64,000 nucleotides of DNA, taken from the NCBI RefSeq assembly GCF_014145225.1, contig NZ_JABVCQ010000003.1, forward strand, positions 1 to 64,000. Reading direction: 5' to 3'. The notes under the pieces were generated by a model. It saw only the letters and a program-made list of their open reading frames with translations, was not told where the DNA came from and made no database searches. Positions within the stretch are counted from its first letter, which is position 1, and each line of letters opens with the position of its first letter. A program made the translations under genes and the position numbers. This document shows, in pieces, positions 1-8,373 of this stretch. The stretch comes from Thiospirillum jenense. Lineage in GTDB: Bacteria > Pseudomonadota > Gammaproteobacteria > Chromatiales > Chromatiaceae.

Positions 1-66
1 GTTTTCAAAAATCAATATATTTGAATAGCTGCATCGGTTAAGTTGCATCAACACTCCAATATCTCG

Positions 67-110
67 TATAGTTAAGTATACCAGAACATTGGCTTGGTTG
101 ACTCAAGCCA
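67..110. other. Upstream region with TIR-like sequence and small hairpin
   Basis: The first 159 bases hold no gene. TATAGTTAAG at 67-76 is identical to the outer ten bases of the right end (read inward) of the candidate MITE at 9367-9499. A 7-bp inverted repeat, TGGCTTG at 90-96 and CAAGCCA at 104-110, follows. There is no T-run, so it is not an obvious terminator. It may be a remnant of a mobile repeat or part of the leader of the next gene. Confidence 0.3.
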
Positions 111-159
111 GTGCGACTGGACTAATCACTTTAGATTTATTTGATTTTAATACAACTGC

Positions 160-2151
160 GTGATTTTAATGACAAAACAGACTTCATTTACGTCAACTGA
201 TGTCATCGGCTATCGTGCTGATATTGACGGATTACGCGCCCTGGCCGTCATTGCAGTCATCATTAACCATTTTCATCATGATTTACTGCCCGGCGGATAT
301 TTAGGCGTAGATATTTTCTTTGTCATTTCGGGCTTTGTAATTACCGCATCACTGGCGCAATCCTCACCAACAACACGCGGTGCATTTCTCATTCATTTTT
401 ATGCGCGGCGCATTCAACGGCTATTACCGGCACTCATAGTGTGCATTATTGTAAGTGCCATTCTCATTTGTTTAGTGGACCCAGAGCCAATTAAATCTTT
501 ACGCACCGGCGTTGCAGCTTTATTTGGTGTATCAAATTTTAATTTATTAAATCGTGCAACAGATTATTTTGCACCTGCGACCGAACTGAATATCTACACG
601 CATACCTGGTCATTGGGTGTTGAAGAACAATTTTATTTGGTTTTTCCGCTATTAATGTGGTCATCTGGTATTTTCCAAACACCACACAATGCACGACGTT
701 TATTATATTGGATAGCCGTTTTATGTGGGATTTCGGTCGTCATTTTTGTATGGATATATGCCATTAACCAGCCCGCTGCTTATTTTTTAATGCCCATGCG
801 ATTCTGGGAACTTGGCACGGGATGTTTGCTTTACTTGGGATTAAAAACCCATTCACACTTTGCCGGGTTTTGCCGCACAATTCCATTATCATTACCCGGG
901 TTAACTCTTTTCGCTGCGTTATTTGTTCCGCCTCAATGGGCAGTTCTAGCGACAATTACTACCGTTATAAGCAGCGCGATCATCATAGCCAGCACCCGCC
1001 CACACACTATCACTTATCAAGTATTAACAACGCCCGTGATGATTTATATTGGCCGTTTATCGTATTCGCTATATCTGTGGCACTGGGTAGTATTAGCAAT
1101 TAGTCGCTGGACAATTGGGATTCATGCTTGGACGGTTCCATTGCAGTTAATAGGAATCTGTGCGATTGCCGCCGCGTCTTATCATTGGATTGAAACCCCG
1201 CTGCGGCGCGCTCAGTGGTCATCTATTCATTGGCGCACCATAAGTTATGGTTTAGTTACAGCCATTACCGCCGCGCTTTTATTAAATGGGTTAATTGCAT
1301 TGTCGGGACAGATTTCACAGGCGTTATATCCACCCCGCTGGGATGTTCAAGCGGTGAGTCAATTTCCACCTTGCCCATTTATTAATCAGTTTGACCTCAG
1401 CAAGTTATTTAACCAAATGCCGGCAAACCAATTGAATGAGCAATCAAATTATCAGCCAAAATTAGTGGTGGTTGGCGATAGTCATGCGGGACAATTATGT
1501 CGTAGTTTATTTGACGCACTTATACAACCAGAGCAATATACTTATAGCAGCCTGACACTCATTGCGCATCAACAACTGGCAGCTAATAACGATTTTTTTA
1601 CTTATGATGCGCCTCATTCAATACGTTATCTTGCGCCAAATTCATTCGCCGCATCCTTCACAATTGGTGACATTATTGTCTTTTCATGGTCACGCGATCG
1701 GTTTAAACTTTGTCCTTTTGATGGTGAAGAGCGGACTTGTGATGATACAATTGGATTACAGCAGTTGACGGGTTATTTAGATGAATTGGTACCAATACTG
1801 GTGCAACGTGGAGTAAAAATCTTATTTGTGGGCGATGTGCCAAAATTGTGTTCCACTAAAACATTTAAGCGCGGATTAAGGGGAATTGGCGCCTGTCCTG
1901 ATACGGTCTGCTGTGTATCAACAACCATTTCTCAACAAGATGCTGCGGCATTAAATCAGGTATTTCGAGCGTATTTGCATTATTCACAAGTGTACTTTCT
2001 TGATCCACATATTCAACTGTGTGACAATGATTGGTGTCAAGGCACCCGAGCGGGGCAATTATTATATTGGGATGAGTTGGCGCATTTGACTCCGGCAATG
2101 GGTGATGTTCTCAGTGAATTGTTTCGTCCGTTTTTGTCCCGCCGTGAATAA
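160..2151 (+). CDS. Acyltransferase-3 / SGNH fusion, O-acetyltransferase of a surface polysaccharide
   Basis: 663-residue inner-membrane protein of the OafA/OatA type, which moves acyl groups (usually acetyl) across the membrane onto sugars of LPS, capsule or peptidoglycan. The N-terminal acyltransferase-3 part (about residues 15-390) shows the family signatures DGLRALAV, LGVDIFFVISGF, TWSLGVEEQFYL and SYSLYLWHW, with about ten hydrophobic helices. A periplasmic SGNH esterase-like domain follows, with the Ser block VVVGDSHAG near residue 438 and the Asp-x-x-His block DELAHLT near 636. The first codon is GTG at 160; an in-frame ATG at 169 is an equally good start. The deacetylase 116 bp downstream suggests joint modification of an extracellular glycan. 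The acceptor cannot be told from sequence. Confidence 0.9.
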   Translation: MILMTKQTSFTSTDVIGYRADIDGLRALAVIAVIINHFHHDLLPGGYLGVDIFFVISGFVITASLAQSSPTTRGAFLIHFYARRIQRLLPALIVCIIVSAILICLVDPEPIKSLRTGVAALFGVSNFNLLNRATDYFAPATELNIYTHTWSLGVEEQFYLVFPLLMWSSGIFQTPHNARRLLYWIAVLCGISVVIFVWIYAINQPAAYFLMPMRFWELGTGCLLYLGLKTHSHFAGFCRTIPLSLPGLTLFAALFVPPQWAVLATITTVISSAIIIASTRPHTITYQVLTTPVMIYIGRLSYSLYLWHWVVLAISRWTIGIHAWTVPLQLIGICAIAAASYHWIETPLRRAQWSSIHWRTISYGLVTAITAALLLNGLIALSGQISQALYPPRWDVQAVSQFPPCPFINQFDLSKLFNQMPANQLNEQSNYQPKLVVVGDSHAGQLCRSLFDALIQPEQYTYSSLTLIAHQQLAANNDFFTYDAPHSIRYLAPNSFAASFTIGDIIVFSWSRDRFKLCPFDGEERTCDDTIGLQQLTGYLDELVPILVQRGVKILFVGDVPKLCSTKTFKRGLRGIGACPDTVCCVSTTISQQDAAALNQVFRAYLHYSQVYFLDPHIQLCDNDWCQGTRAGQLLYWDELAHLTPAMGDVLSELFRPFLSRRE

Positions 2152-2267
2152 TAAATTGGTTATGTGTTTTTTATTAGATACAATTGCTTAAAACCCGGTC
2201 GGTTGGGTTGTGCAATTGATTTGCTACTTCGCACGTCAGCCATTCTCTTCTGGAATAGAATCAACTC

Positions 2268-3047
2268 ATGTCAACGATCCACCAATTGTCAATTCTCGCT
2301 TATCATCAAATTGGGCAATTTGCAGCCATGCGCCAGCACCGTGCTAATTATTGCGATCAAGCGCGATTTGCACAGCAATTGCGATTACTACAGGCGTTTG
2401 ATTATCGCGTATTAAGTTTAGATCAAGCGCGGGCAGGATTAAGTGGGCGATTAGTGCTGCCACGCCATGCGGTGGTATTAACCTTTGATGATGGCTACGA
2501 AAGTTTTTATACCACGGCGGCGCCGCGTTTATTAGCATACGGTTGGAATGCAACGGTGTATGTCATTAGTGGTTGGTTGGGGCAGCGAATGCATTGGCAT
2601 CCACCACAGCCATTGCGCGCCGAGCCAGAGTTGCTTTCAACTGAACAAATCCGTGAATTGCATCAATTGGGGTTTACAATTGGTTCGCACACGCATCATC
2701 ATCGCCATTTAGCTGAATTGCCGCCACATGAACAGCGGAGTGAATTAGCCGATAGCAAGGCGGCATTGGAAGATTTAATTGGTGCAGCAGTGACGCATCT
2801 GTGTTATCCATTTGGCAGTTTTAATGCGACCACGCTTGAATTAGCGGCGGCGGTTGGTTATCGCACTGCTACGACCTGTTTGCGCGGTGCGGCGACCACT
2901 GCCGATCACCCACTATTATTACCACGCAAAACCATTTCTTTTGGCGATAGTTGGCTGGGTTATTTATGGAAAGTGCGCTATAAACATGCACCAACGGCGG
3001 AATTAAAACATTGGCGAGCGCGAGTTGAGAATGGTGATTTTGATTAG
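2268..3047 (+). CDS. Polysaccharide deacetylase (NodB-homology, carbohydrate esterase 4)
   Basis: 259 residues with a NodB-type domain that removes N- or O-acetyl groups from polysaccharides using a divalent metal. The N-terminus SILAYHQIG and motif 1, TFDDGY (near residue 75), give the catalytic base and metal Asp; motif 2, SHTHHHRHL (near 142), gives the metal His residues; CYPFGSFN matches the later substrate-groove motif. No clear signal peptide is visible, so it may be cytoplasmic or exported by an unrecognised route. It is co-directional with the upstream acyltransferase and ends about 105 bp from the convergent cyclase gene. Together the two enzymes could set the acetylation state of an exopolysaccharide; that pairing is inference. 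Confidence 0.88.
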   Translation: MSTIHQLSILAYHQIGQFAAMRQHRANYCDQARFAQQLRLLQAFDYRVLSLDQARAGLSGRLVLPRHAVVLTFDDGYESFYTTAAPRLLAYGWNATVYVISGWLGQRMHWHPPQPLRAEPELLSTEQIRELHQLGFTIGSHTHHHRHLAELPPHEQRSELADSKAALEDLIGAAVTHLCYPFGSFNATTLELAAAVGYRTATTCLRGAATTADHPLLLPRKTISFGDSWLGYLWKVRYKHAPTAELKHWRARVENGDFD

Positions 3048-3152
3048 CGGTTAATTCAACGTGGTATTTAGAGTTGATAAATAGATTGTTAATTTTAATC
3101 GCAACATGCTCTATTGATTTTTGTTTTCCATATTGGAAACAACTCCCCGCCA

Positions 3153-5303
3153 TTATTTCTTCGTCATTACAATTAACGCCCCCACCTCGCCCGCTTGCAG
3201 CCGCTGGGCATGAAACCGCGCCAGCGGATCCTCAGGATACTGCGCGGTTAATTGCGTGAACGCCGCGAGCGCCTCAGGTGCGGCCGCCTCCAGCAACGTG
3301 TACGCGGCCAAATACTCGCGCACCGCCGCGTCGGGCAACTCACGACAGCCCAGCGGTTCGTGAATCGTGATCGGTTCCGTTTTGCCTTTCAAAATGATCT
3401 GCCCGACGGGACGCGCCGGCTGCTGCGTTTGTGCCAGCGTCGCGCCGCTCACGCAAATGTGCGTTCCCAAATGCGCATTTAACGTCTCCAGCCGCGCCGC
3501 GGTGTTAATCGCATCGCCCAGCGCCCGATAATCGAGAATCGCTTTGCCGCCGAAATTGCCGACCATCACCATGCCGGTATGGACGCCGATGCGCGTGAGA
3601 CCAAACGGCAATCCCTGTTGCTGCTGACTGTTGCTGAAGGCGCGGGCAAAGCGTTCCATTTCCAACGCGCAGGTCAGCGCCCGTGCGGCGTGATCGGGTT
3701 GCATCACCGGTGCGGAAAACATCACCGCCACCGCGTCCCCGACAATGCGATCCAATGTGCCGTCGTGGCGAAAGGCGATTTGAATCATGCCGTCGAGATA
3801 GTCATTCAACCGCGCCGCCAGCAGCGTCGGTTCGTGTTTTTCAATTAGCGAGGTGAAGCCTTGCAGGTCGGTCATCACGAACGAGCATTCGCGGTACACG
3901 CCGCCCAATTCGAGCAGTTGCGGGTCGGCTTGCAGACATTTGACGCGGTTGGGCGAGACGTAGCGTGAGAAGGCGTTGTAAATCCAGCGGCGCTCCTGTT
4001 CAGTTTGGACATAACGCGGCACGGCAATGGCGAAAAAGAGCGCGCTGATGGCGAGTGCCGGGTAGAGCGGGTCCCACAGGCGTTGTTGGGCGATCAGGAG
4101 CCACGCGGCCGTGCCAAACAGGCTGGTCAGCACTAGCACCGTGAATAGCACCGCCCAGATCGGTTTGAGGTAGCGCAGCAGTACCGCCAACGCCAGCCAA
4201 GTGATGAGTAGTACGGCGATGAAGAGTCCGCGTCCCGCTTCGAGTGGCAGCAACAGTTGTCCGGTGATAATTTGTTCCACCAGTTGCAAATGTCCCTCCA
4301 CGCCGGGCACCCTTTCACCAAACGGGTTGTAAAACATGTCGCCCAGTTTTTCAGCAGTAGCGGCAATAAAAATTAAATGACCGGCGATTTCGCGCTTGGG
4401 TATTGTGCCGGACAAAACCGCTTGGGCTGATAGGTAGCGTTCCTGCTGCAATCGCCGGTAATGCAGATGAACCGAGCCGTCAAGTCCGCAGGGGATGAAG
4501 TCTGAATCAAGCATCAGACCATCCAGCCCGTAATTATCAATCGCGGTTACGTCTAATCTGCTGTCGGGTGAATAATAAATCCAGAATGCCGCCAGTCCTA
4601 ATGCCGGGTATAGGTTGTTTTGAATGTAATGCAGCAATGGCAGAGCGCGTGAGAAGGATTCATCTTCTCTGGGTCGCATCGTTGTAAATCCAATTCCCGC
4701 CGCCGCCGTTTTAAGCTGCGGCAAAATCGCCAATTCGCCGTCGTAATGCGGCAACCACTGTTGCGCATTATTCCAAACTGCAATGTTTGGACGCACAACC
4801 GAGCGTTGGGTGGCCGCCGTCGCTTCAACATCCAGCGAAGTACTCAACACCACCTTGCCCCGCGTGAAACTAGCCGCGAGTTGGGCATCGTGTGACGGCA
4901 GAGCGCGCAGTTGGCGCTGCAAATCGGGATGCGCCGGCCAGAGCGCGGCTAATTGCTGTGGATCGGTGCGGTCGGGTTCAAAAAACAGGATGTCAAATGC
5001 AATGGTGTCCGCGCCCAAGTCAAACAACCGCTCGACCAACGCGGCAATGCGGTTGCGCGGCCACGGCCACTGCCCGAAGTGCTGGAGACTGGCCTCGTCA
5101 ATGGCGACCACGCGCACCGGCAAATCGGGTTCAAACGTGTTGGGATAAATGCGCTGGAGTTGGTCAAAGGCGATGTCGCGCAGGCGGGTACGCAGCGGCG
5201 GTTCATCCCACTCGACCCACAGCGCCGCGCTCACCACCACCAGCGGCAGGATCAGGACGATCAGCCATTGTCGAAGGCGTGAACAGCGCCGGGCAGTGGT
5301 CAT
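3153..5303 (-). CDS. CHASE2-domain class III adenylate/guanylate cyclase
   Basis: 716-residue membrane sensor cyclase. One N-terminal helix (about 10-30) leads into a periplasmic CHASE2 domain (about 40-345; VVAIDEASLQHFG and WPWPR are typical), then a block of hydrophobic helices (about 355-430), then a class III cyclase domain (about 475-650). Metal-binding Asp residues are visible in FVMTDLQGFTS and in LDRIVGDAVAVMF, and the transition-state Asn/Arg in ALGDAINTAARLE. The purine-contacting Lys of typical adenylate cyclases (LDK-x-x-GD) is Arg here, so nucleotide choice is less certain. It is last of three minus-strand genes, starting 15 bp after the FecR gene. The CHASE2 ligand is unknown; a periplasmic or envelope signal is expected. 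Confidence 0.93.
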   Translation of the reverse strand: MTTARRCSRLRQWLIVLILPLVVVSAALWVEWDEPPLRTRLRDIAFDQLQRIYPNTFEPDLPVRVVAIDEASLQHFGQWPWPRNRIAALVERLFDLGADTIAFDILFFEPDRTDPQQLAALWPAHPDLQRQLRALPSHDAQLAASFTRGKVVLSTSLDVEATAATQRSVVRPNIAVWNNAQQWLPHYDGELAILPQLKTAAAGIGFTTMRPREDESFSRALPLLHYIQNNLYPALGLAAFWIYYSPDSRLDVTAIDNYGLDGLMLDSDFIPCGLDGSVHLHYRRLQQERYLSAQAVLSGTIPKREIAGHLIFIAATAEKLGDMFYNPFGERVPGVEGHLQLVEQIITGQLLLPLEAGRGLFIAVLLITWLALAVLLRYLKPIWAVLFTVLVLTSLFGTAAWLLIAQQRLWDPLYPALAISALFFAIAVPRYVQTEQERRWIYNAFSRYVSPNRVKCLQADPQLLELGGVYRECSFVMTDLQGFTSLIEKHEPTLLAARLNDYLDGMIQIAFRHDGTLDRIVGDAVAVMFSAPVMQPDHAARALTCALEMERFARAFSNSQQQQGLPFGLTRIGVHTGMVMVGNFGGKAILDYRALGDAINTAARLETLNAHLGTHICVSGATLAQTQQPARPVGQIILKGKTEPITIHEPLGCRELPDAAVREYLAAYTLLEAAAPEALAAFTQLTAQYPEDPLARFHAQRLQAGEVGALIVMTKK

Positions 5304-5318
5304 CAGATGCGGCTGAGT

Positions 5319-6011
5319 TTAAGGCGGCGGGGGCTGACTGCCCGGCGGCGGTGGCGGGGGTTTAGTACCGGCCGGCGGTCCCGTCTGCAACTGGTCTGAC
5401 GTGAGGCCATCGGTGCCGTGCAAATTAATTTTCCCGCCCCCCGGCCGCGGCATCGCATTAGCAGTGGTCACGATGGCACTGCCGCCGGCATGAACCAGCA
5501 CCGTGCCGGCCGCATTGGTCACGGCAACACTGCCCGCGTCCACCGCGATGTGCAGCACGCTGTCTAGCCGCAACGAGTACGCCGTGCCGCGCACCGCCAA
5601 ATTGGCCAAGCGGGTTTTGAGACGGTAGCGATCCTTGTCCATTTTACCGGTCAGGGTGCGCATCAACCCGTTGACCAAACTAAAGTGCGCCCGATTGGTT
5701 TTCTGCGCACCGTATTGGTAATCGTTGACGGCAAAGCGCGTGTGACGATACAGCGTCAACAACGTCGCATCGGTGAACCGCACCTGCACCTCGCCCTCGC
5801 CGACCGCCAGCGTATCGCCACTCAACAGCGCCTGCTGGCGCGTGGCCGGTAACACCTGCCCAGCGCGCTCGATGCTGACCTGTCCCGTCAGCGCCAAAAT
5901 GGCACCGGCAATCTCCGCCGCCCGCAGCGGGGTCATGCTCCCCAGCGCCAGCACAACGCAAACGATCACGGCGTGACGGCGGGTGCGTGTCAACAGTGGC
6001 GTGTGTGTCAT
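5319..6011 (-). CDS. FecR-domain periplasmic protein with proline-rich tail
   Basis: 230 residues. A Sec signal peptide (VIVCVVLALGSMTPLRAAEI) is followed by a FecR domain (about 35-190) carrying the usual features: a VQVRFTDATLLTLYRHTRF block and the LAVRGTAY motif. The C-terminus is glycine-rich, then proline-rich with a run of six Pro. The start is taken at the ATG at 6011 because it overlaps the stop of the upstream gene as ATGA and directly precedes the signal peptide; the frame stays open further upstream but has no signal-like sequence there. FecR domains sit in the periplasm and relay or sense surface states. Neighbours are a TPR/outer-membrane protein and a CHASE2 cyclase, so it may be the periplasmic part of that sensor. 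Confidence 0.88.
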   Translation of the reverse strand: MTHTPLLTRTRRHAVIVCVVLALGSMTPLRAAEIAGAILALTGQVSIERAGQVLPATRQQALLSGDTLAVGEGEVQVRFTDATLLTLYRHTRFAVNDYQYGAQKTNRAHFSLVNGLMRTLTGKMDKDRYRLKTRLANLAVRGTAYSLRLDSVLHIAVDAGSVAVTNAAGTVLVHAGGSAIVTTANAMPRPGGGKINLHGTDGLTSDQLQTGPPAGTKPPPPPPGSQPPPP

Positions 6012-7369
6012 CGGCTGAATTCCCATTTGACTTGCAACATGACCAGATGGCGGTCGTATTCGTACAACTCTAAATTGGACGGATTGCGGGTATAGACGTA
6101 GAGCGGCAGCAGGTGCCACTGATCGGTCAGCCGGTAATCAGCGGACAAGCCAAAGGTGTAAATCCAATCGCGGCGCTGGATGTACTCGTTCCGGCCGGGA
6201 TCGGAGAATTGGTGATCAAAATCGTCGTAACGCCGCCGCTCGACCGTCAAACTGGTCGCCAGCGACAGGCGGTCGTTCACGTCTAACGTGCCGCTGATCA
6301 GTCCGCCGTGCAGGTTGAAAGTGAAATGCGGTTTGGCGCTGTCCTTGACCTTATCCACGCCGCCGTAAAATCCGTATTGCAACCGCCACGGCTGGTTGAT
6401 GGGCGTGTACTCGGCCGTCGCGCCCACCACGCGCCGCACCGAATCATCAATCGGGTGATCGGGGTAGGTGAAATCCACATATTGCAAATAACCGGTCAGT
6501 TGCGTCTGATCGTTGATAACACTCGTCCAACTGGCGTAGCCACCGAGCGCCTGGCGATACAGCGTGTCACCGAGCGAATAACCCTGCGCCAGCGCCGCTA
6601 ATCCCCACACCTGCCGCCCGCGCCGCGTCATCACGCCCAGATTGAGATTGGCCACGCCCTCGTTATCGTCGTGGTGTGAGGGATACAGACTGTGGCGCAG
6701 CGTGGTACTGCCGACCAACACGCTGTTGTCACCCAGCGGCTGGCTCAGATTCAACCCCGCCTCCCACTGCATCACGCCGTCAGCCGCCGCTCGTGCAGAG
6801 CCGGTTTCGGCCAATGTGCCGAGGGCGTCCCAGTACGCCGGGATAAACAACTGTTTTTGCACGGGGCCGGCGGTCAAATTGCTGTCCCAGCCAATGCCGG
6901 TGAGAACGTAACCGGAGAGCGACAGCCCGGCGTGGGTTTGATCGAGCCGCGTGCGCACCGCCGCGAGGCGCTGCTGCTGCGCCGGCGTCAGCGTTGTCGG
7001 CACCAGCGCCGTCGTCACCTCACGCCCCAACAGCCGATTGCCGCGCTCGGCGTAAATCTCCGCCATCCGCAACCGCGCTTCGACCTGCTGCGGGTCAGCC
7101 ATCGCCACCCGTTCGTACGCAAACAGCGCCGCGTCACTCCGCCCAGCGCGTTCCAACGCCTGCGCCAGCAGCAAATTGAACGCCGGATCAGCGGCGTGAT
7201 TGACCAATTGCGCGTCGAGCGCGGTGATCGCCGCATCCACTGCACCCGCCGCGAGCAGCTGGCGCGCCTGCGTTAAAACTGCCGCCGCGTCCGCCGCCGC
7301 CGCGAACGGGTGCGGTAACATCAACAGCAGCGCGAGTGACCCGATCCAGCGCGTGGCACGGTGTGGCAT
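6008..7369 (-). CDS. TPR plus outer-membrane beta-barrel protein (Slam-like layout)
   Basis: 453 residues. A signal peptide ends at AAAADAAA near residue 28. A helical TPR-like region follows (about 30-150, with the repeated pattern AFNLLLAQALERAGRSDAAL). From about 155 to the end the sequence alternates polar and hydrophobic residues like an outer-membrane barrel, starting GYVLTGIGWDSNLTAGP and rich in Tyr, Trp and aromatic girdle positions. This order resembles surface-lipoprotein assembly modifiers and related DUF560-type proteins, but I cannot confirm membership. It is the first gene of the TPR-OMP/FecR/cyclase run and overlaps the next gene by four bases. It may be the outer-membrane input of the signalling unit. 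Confidence 0.8.
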   Translation of the reverse strand: MPHRATRWIGSLALLLMLPHPFAAAADAAAVLTQARQLLAAGAVDAAITALDAQLVNHAADPAFNLLLAQALERAGRSDAALFAYERVAMADPQQVEARLRMAEIYAERGNRLLGREVTTALVPTTLTPAQQQRLAAVRTRLDQTHAGLSLSGYVLTGIGWDSNLTAGPVQKQLFIPAYWDALGTLAETGSARAAADGVMQWEAGLNLSQPLGDNSVLVGSTTLRHSLYPSHHDDNEGVANLNLGVMTRRGRQVWGLAALAQGYSLGDTLYRQALGGYASWTSVINDQTQLTGYLQYVDFTYPDHPIDDSVRRVVGATAEYTPINQPWRLQYGFYGGVDKVKDSAKPHFTFNLHGGLISGTLDVNDRLSLATSLTVERRRYDDFDHQFSDPGRNEYIQRRDWIYTFGLSADYRLTDQWHLLPLYVYTRNPSNLELYEYDRHLVMLQVKWEFSR

Positions 7370-7485
7370 GGCAAATCCCCACGAATAATTGAGCCGTGCT
7401 TGACACTACTCGACTCGTGTGATTTTTGTCAAAAAAACCGGTGCGATTGGTTAATGCGCAGGGCAATAACATCGCTAAAACCGCG

Positions 7486-8277
7486 CTAATGATTGATTGA
7501 GAAATCAAATAACTGACCCTTGCGGACAAATCCTTGAAAACCATCGCGCTGGGGATCATAAATGGGATCAGGTTGATAATGATACAGCCACATTTTTTGT
7601 TTAATCTCCACCGGCAACGTGCATAATTCGGTATAGTGCGCATGAACCGGCGTATTATACGCGGTGGTTTCGCAATCATGGAAAATCACATCCGCCACCG
7701 CGCCCGTTTTAATAATGATCTCGCGCTCAAAGCGGGTATCGGTTGAAATCCACACCCGCGGCCCGTCCGCCGTGTTCAATAATAAACCATAACTGTAATG
7801 ATTATGCGGCGGTGAACCGACATCAACATGCAGCATTGGTATTAACGTGAATGTGATCTTTTCCCAGTGAAACGTGGCATGAGCAGCGAGCGGTTGACAG
7901 TTGAAATAATCGGTTAATGTTTGTTGTCTGCCTTCAATCCGTCCCAACCCGCCGCGCAAACTGCATTCCCATAATTGCTGCATCATGCGTTCTTCTATAA
8001 ATAAGTGCGGTTTAGGCGCGGTGGGATTAAAAAACGTACTAAACGCCAACCATTCCAATCCGCCAATATGATCGGCATGTAAATGGGAAATATACACCGC
8101 GTCAATCACATTGCCGACAGTGCGGCCATCAATACCGAGTTCCGCTAATGCAAAACGCGCATCTGTTCCGCAATCCATTAACAACCGTTTGCCGCTATCG
8201 GCAGTGATTAACAGATTGGATTGATAATACGCCGGTGTGGTGAACGCCGCGCCAACGCCAATAAATTGAATGTTCAT
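7486..8277 (-). CDS. Metallo-beta-lactamase-fold hydrolase (RNase Z/phosphodiesterase-like)
   Basis: 263 residues with the MBL fold. The metal motif SHLHADHIGG (near residue 68) is intact, followed by a His in the MLHVDVG block and the Asp in STDTRF; a further HD pair (FHDCET) lies near residue 198. The N-terminus IQFIGVGAAFT resembles the RNase Z / 3'-tRNase and cyclic phosphodiesterase branch, not lactamases. No signal peptide, so cytoplasmic. It lies 116 bp upstream of the TPR-OMP/FecR/cyclase genes on the same strand and is divergent from the diguanylate cyclase. Hydrolysis of a cyclic nucleotide made by the neighbouring cyclase is possible but not shown by the sequence. Confidence 0.85.
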   Translation of the reverse strand: MNIQFIGVGAAFTTPAYYQSNLLITADSGKRLLMDCGTDARFALAELGIDGRTVGNVIDAVYISHLHADHIGGLEWLAFSTFFNPTAPKPHLFIEERMMQQLWECSLRGGLGRIEGRQQTLTDYFNCQPLAAHATFHWEKITFTLIPMLHVDVGSPPHNHYSYGLLLNTADGPRVWISTDTRFEREIIIKTGAVADVIFHDCETTAYNTPVHAHYTELCTLPVEIKQKMWLYHYQPDPIYDPQRDGFQGFVRKGQLFDFSINH

Positions 8278-8373
8278 GCTCTGTGTTACGTTCGTTAAAT
8301 CAACAGTGTTGCCGCTGTTGCGTGTTAATAAAACCTGATGAGTACCAATCCGTCAATTCCACAAGGAATCACC

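Noticed and set aside
3121-3140. Inverted repeat TTTCCA/TGGAAA between convergent genes as terminator
   Set aside because: No T-run on either strand and the stem is only six bases.
4783-5365. Long plus-strand frames opposite the CHASE2 cyclase
   Set aside because: They are antisense shadows of a GC-rich coding region; the cyclase on the minus strand has clear domains.
7400-7432. TTGACA boxes upstream of the TPR gene as a promoter
   Set aside because: The -35 matches consensus, but at 17 bp the -10 position reads GTAGTG, too poor to claim.
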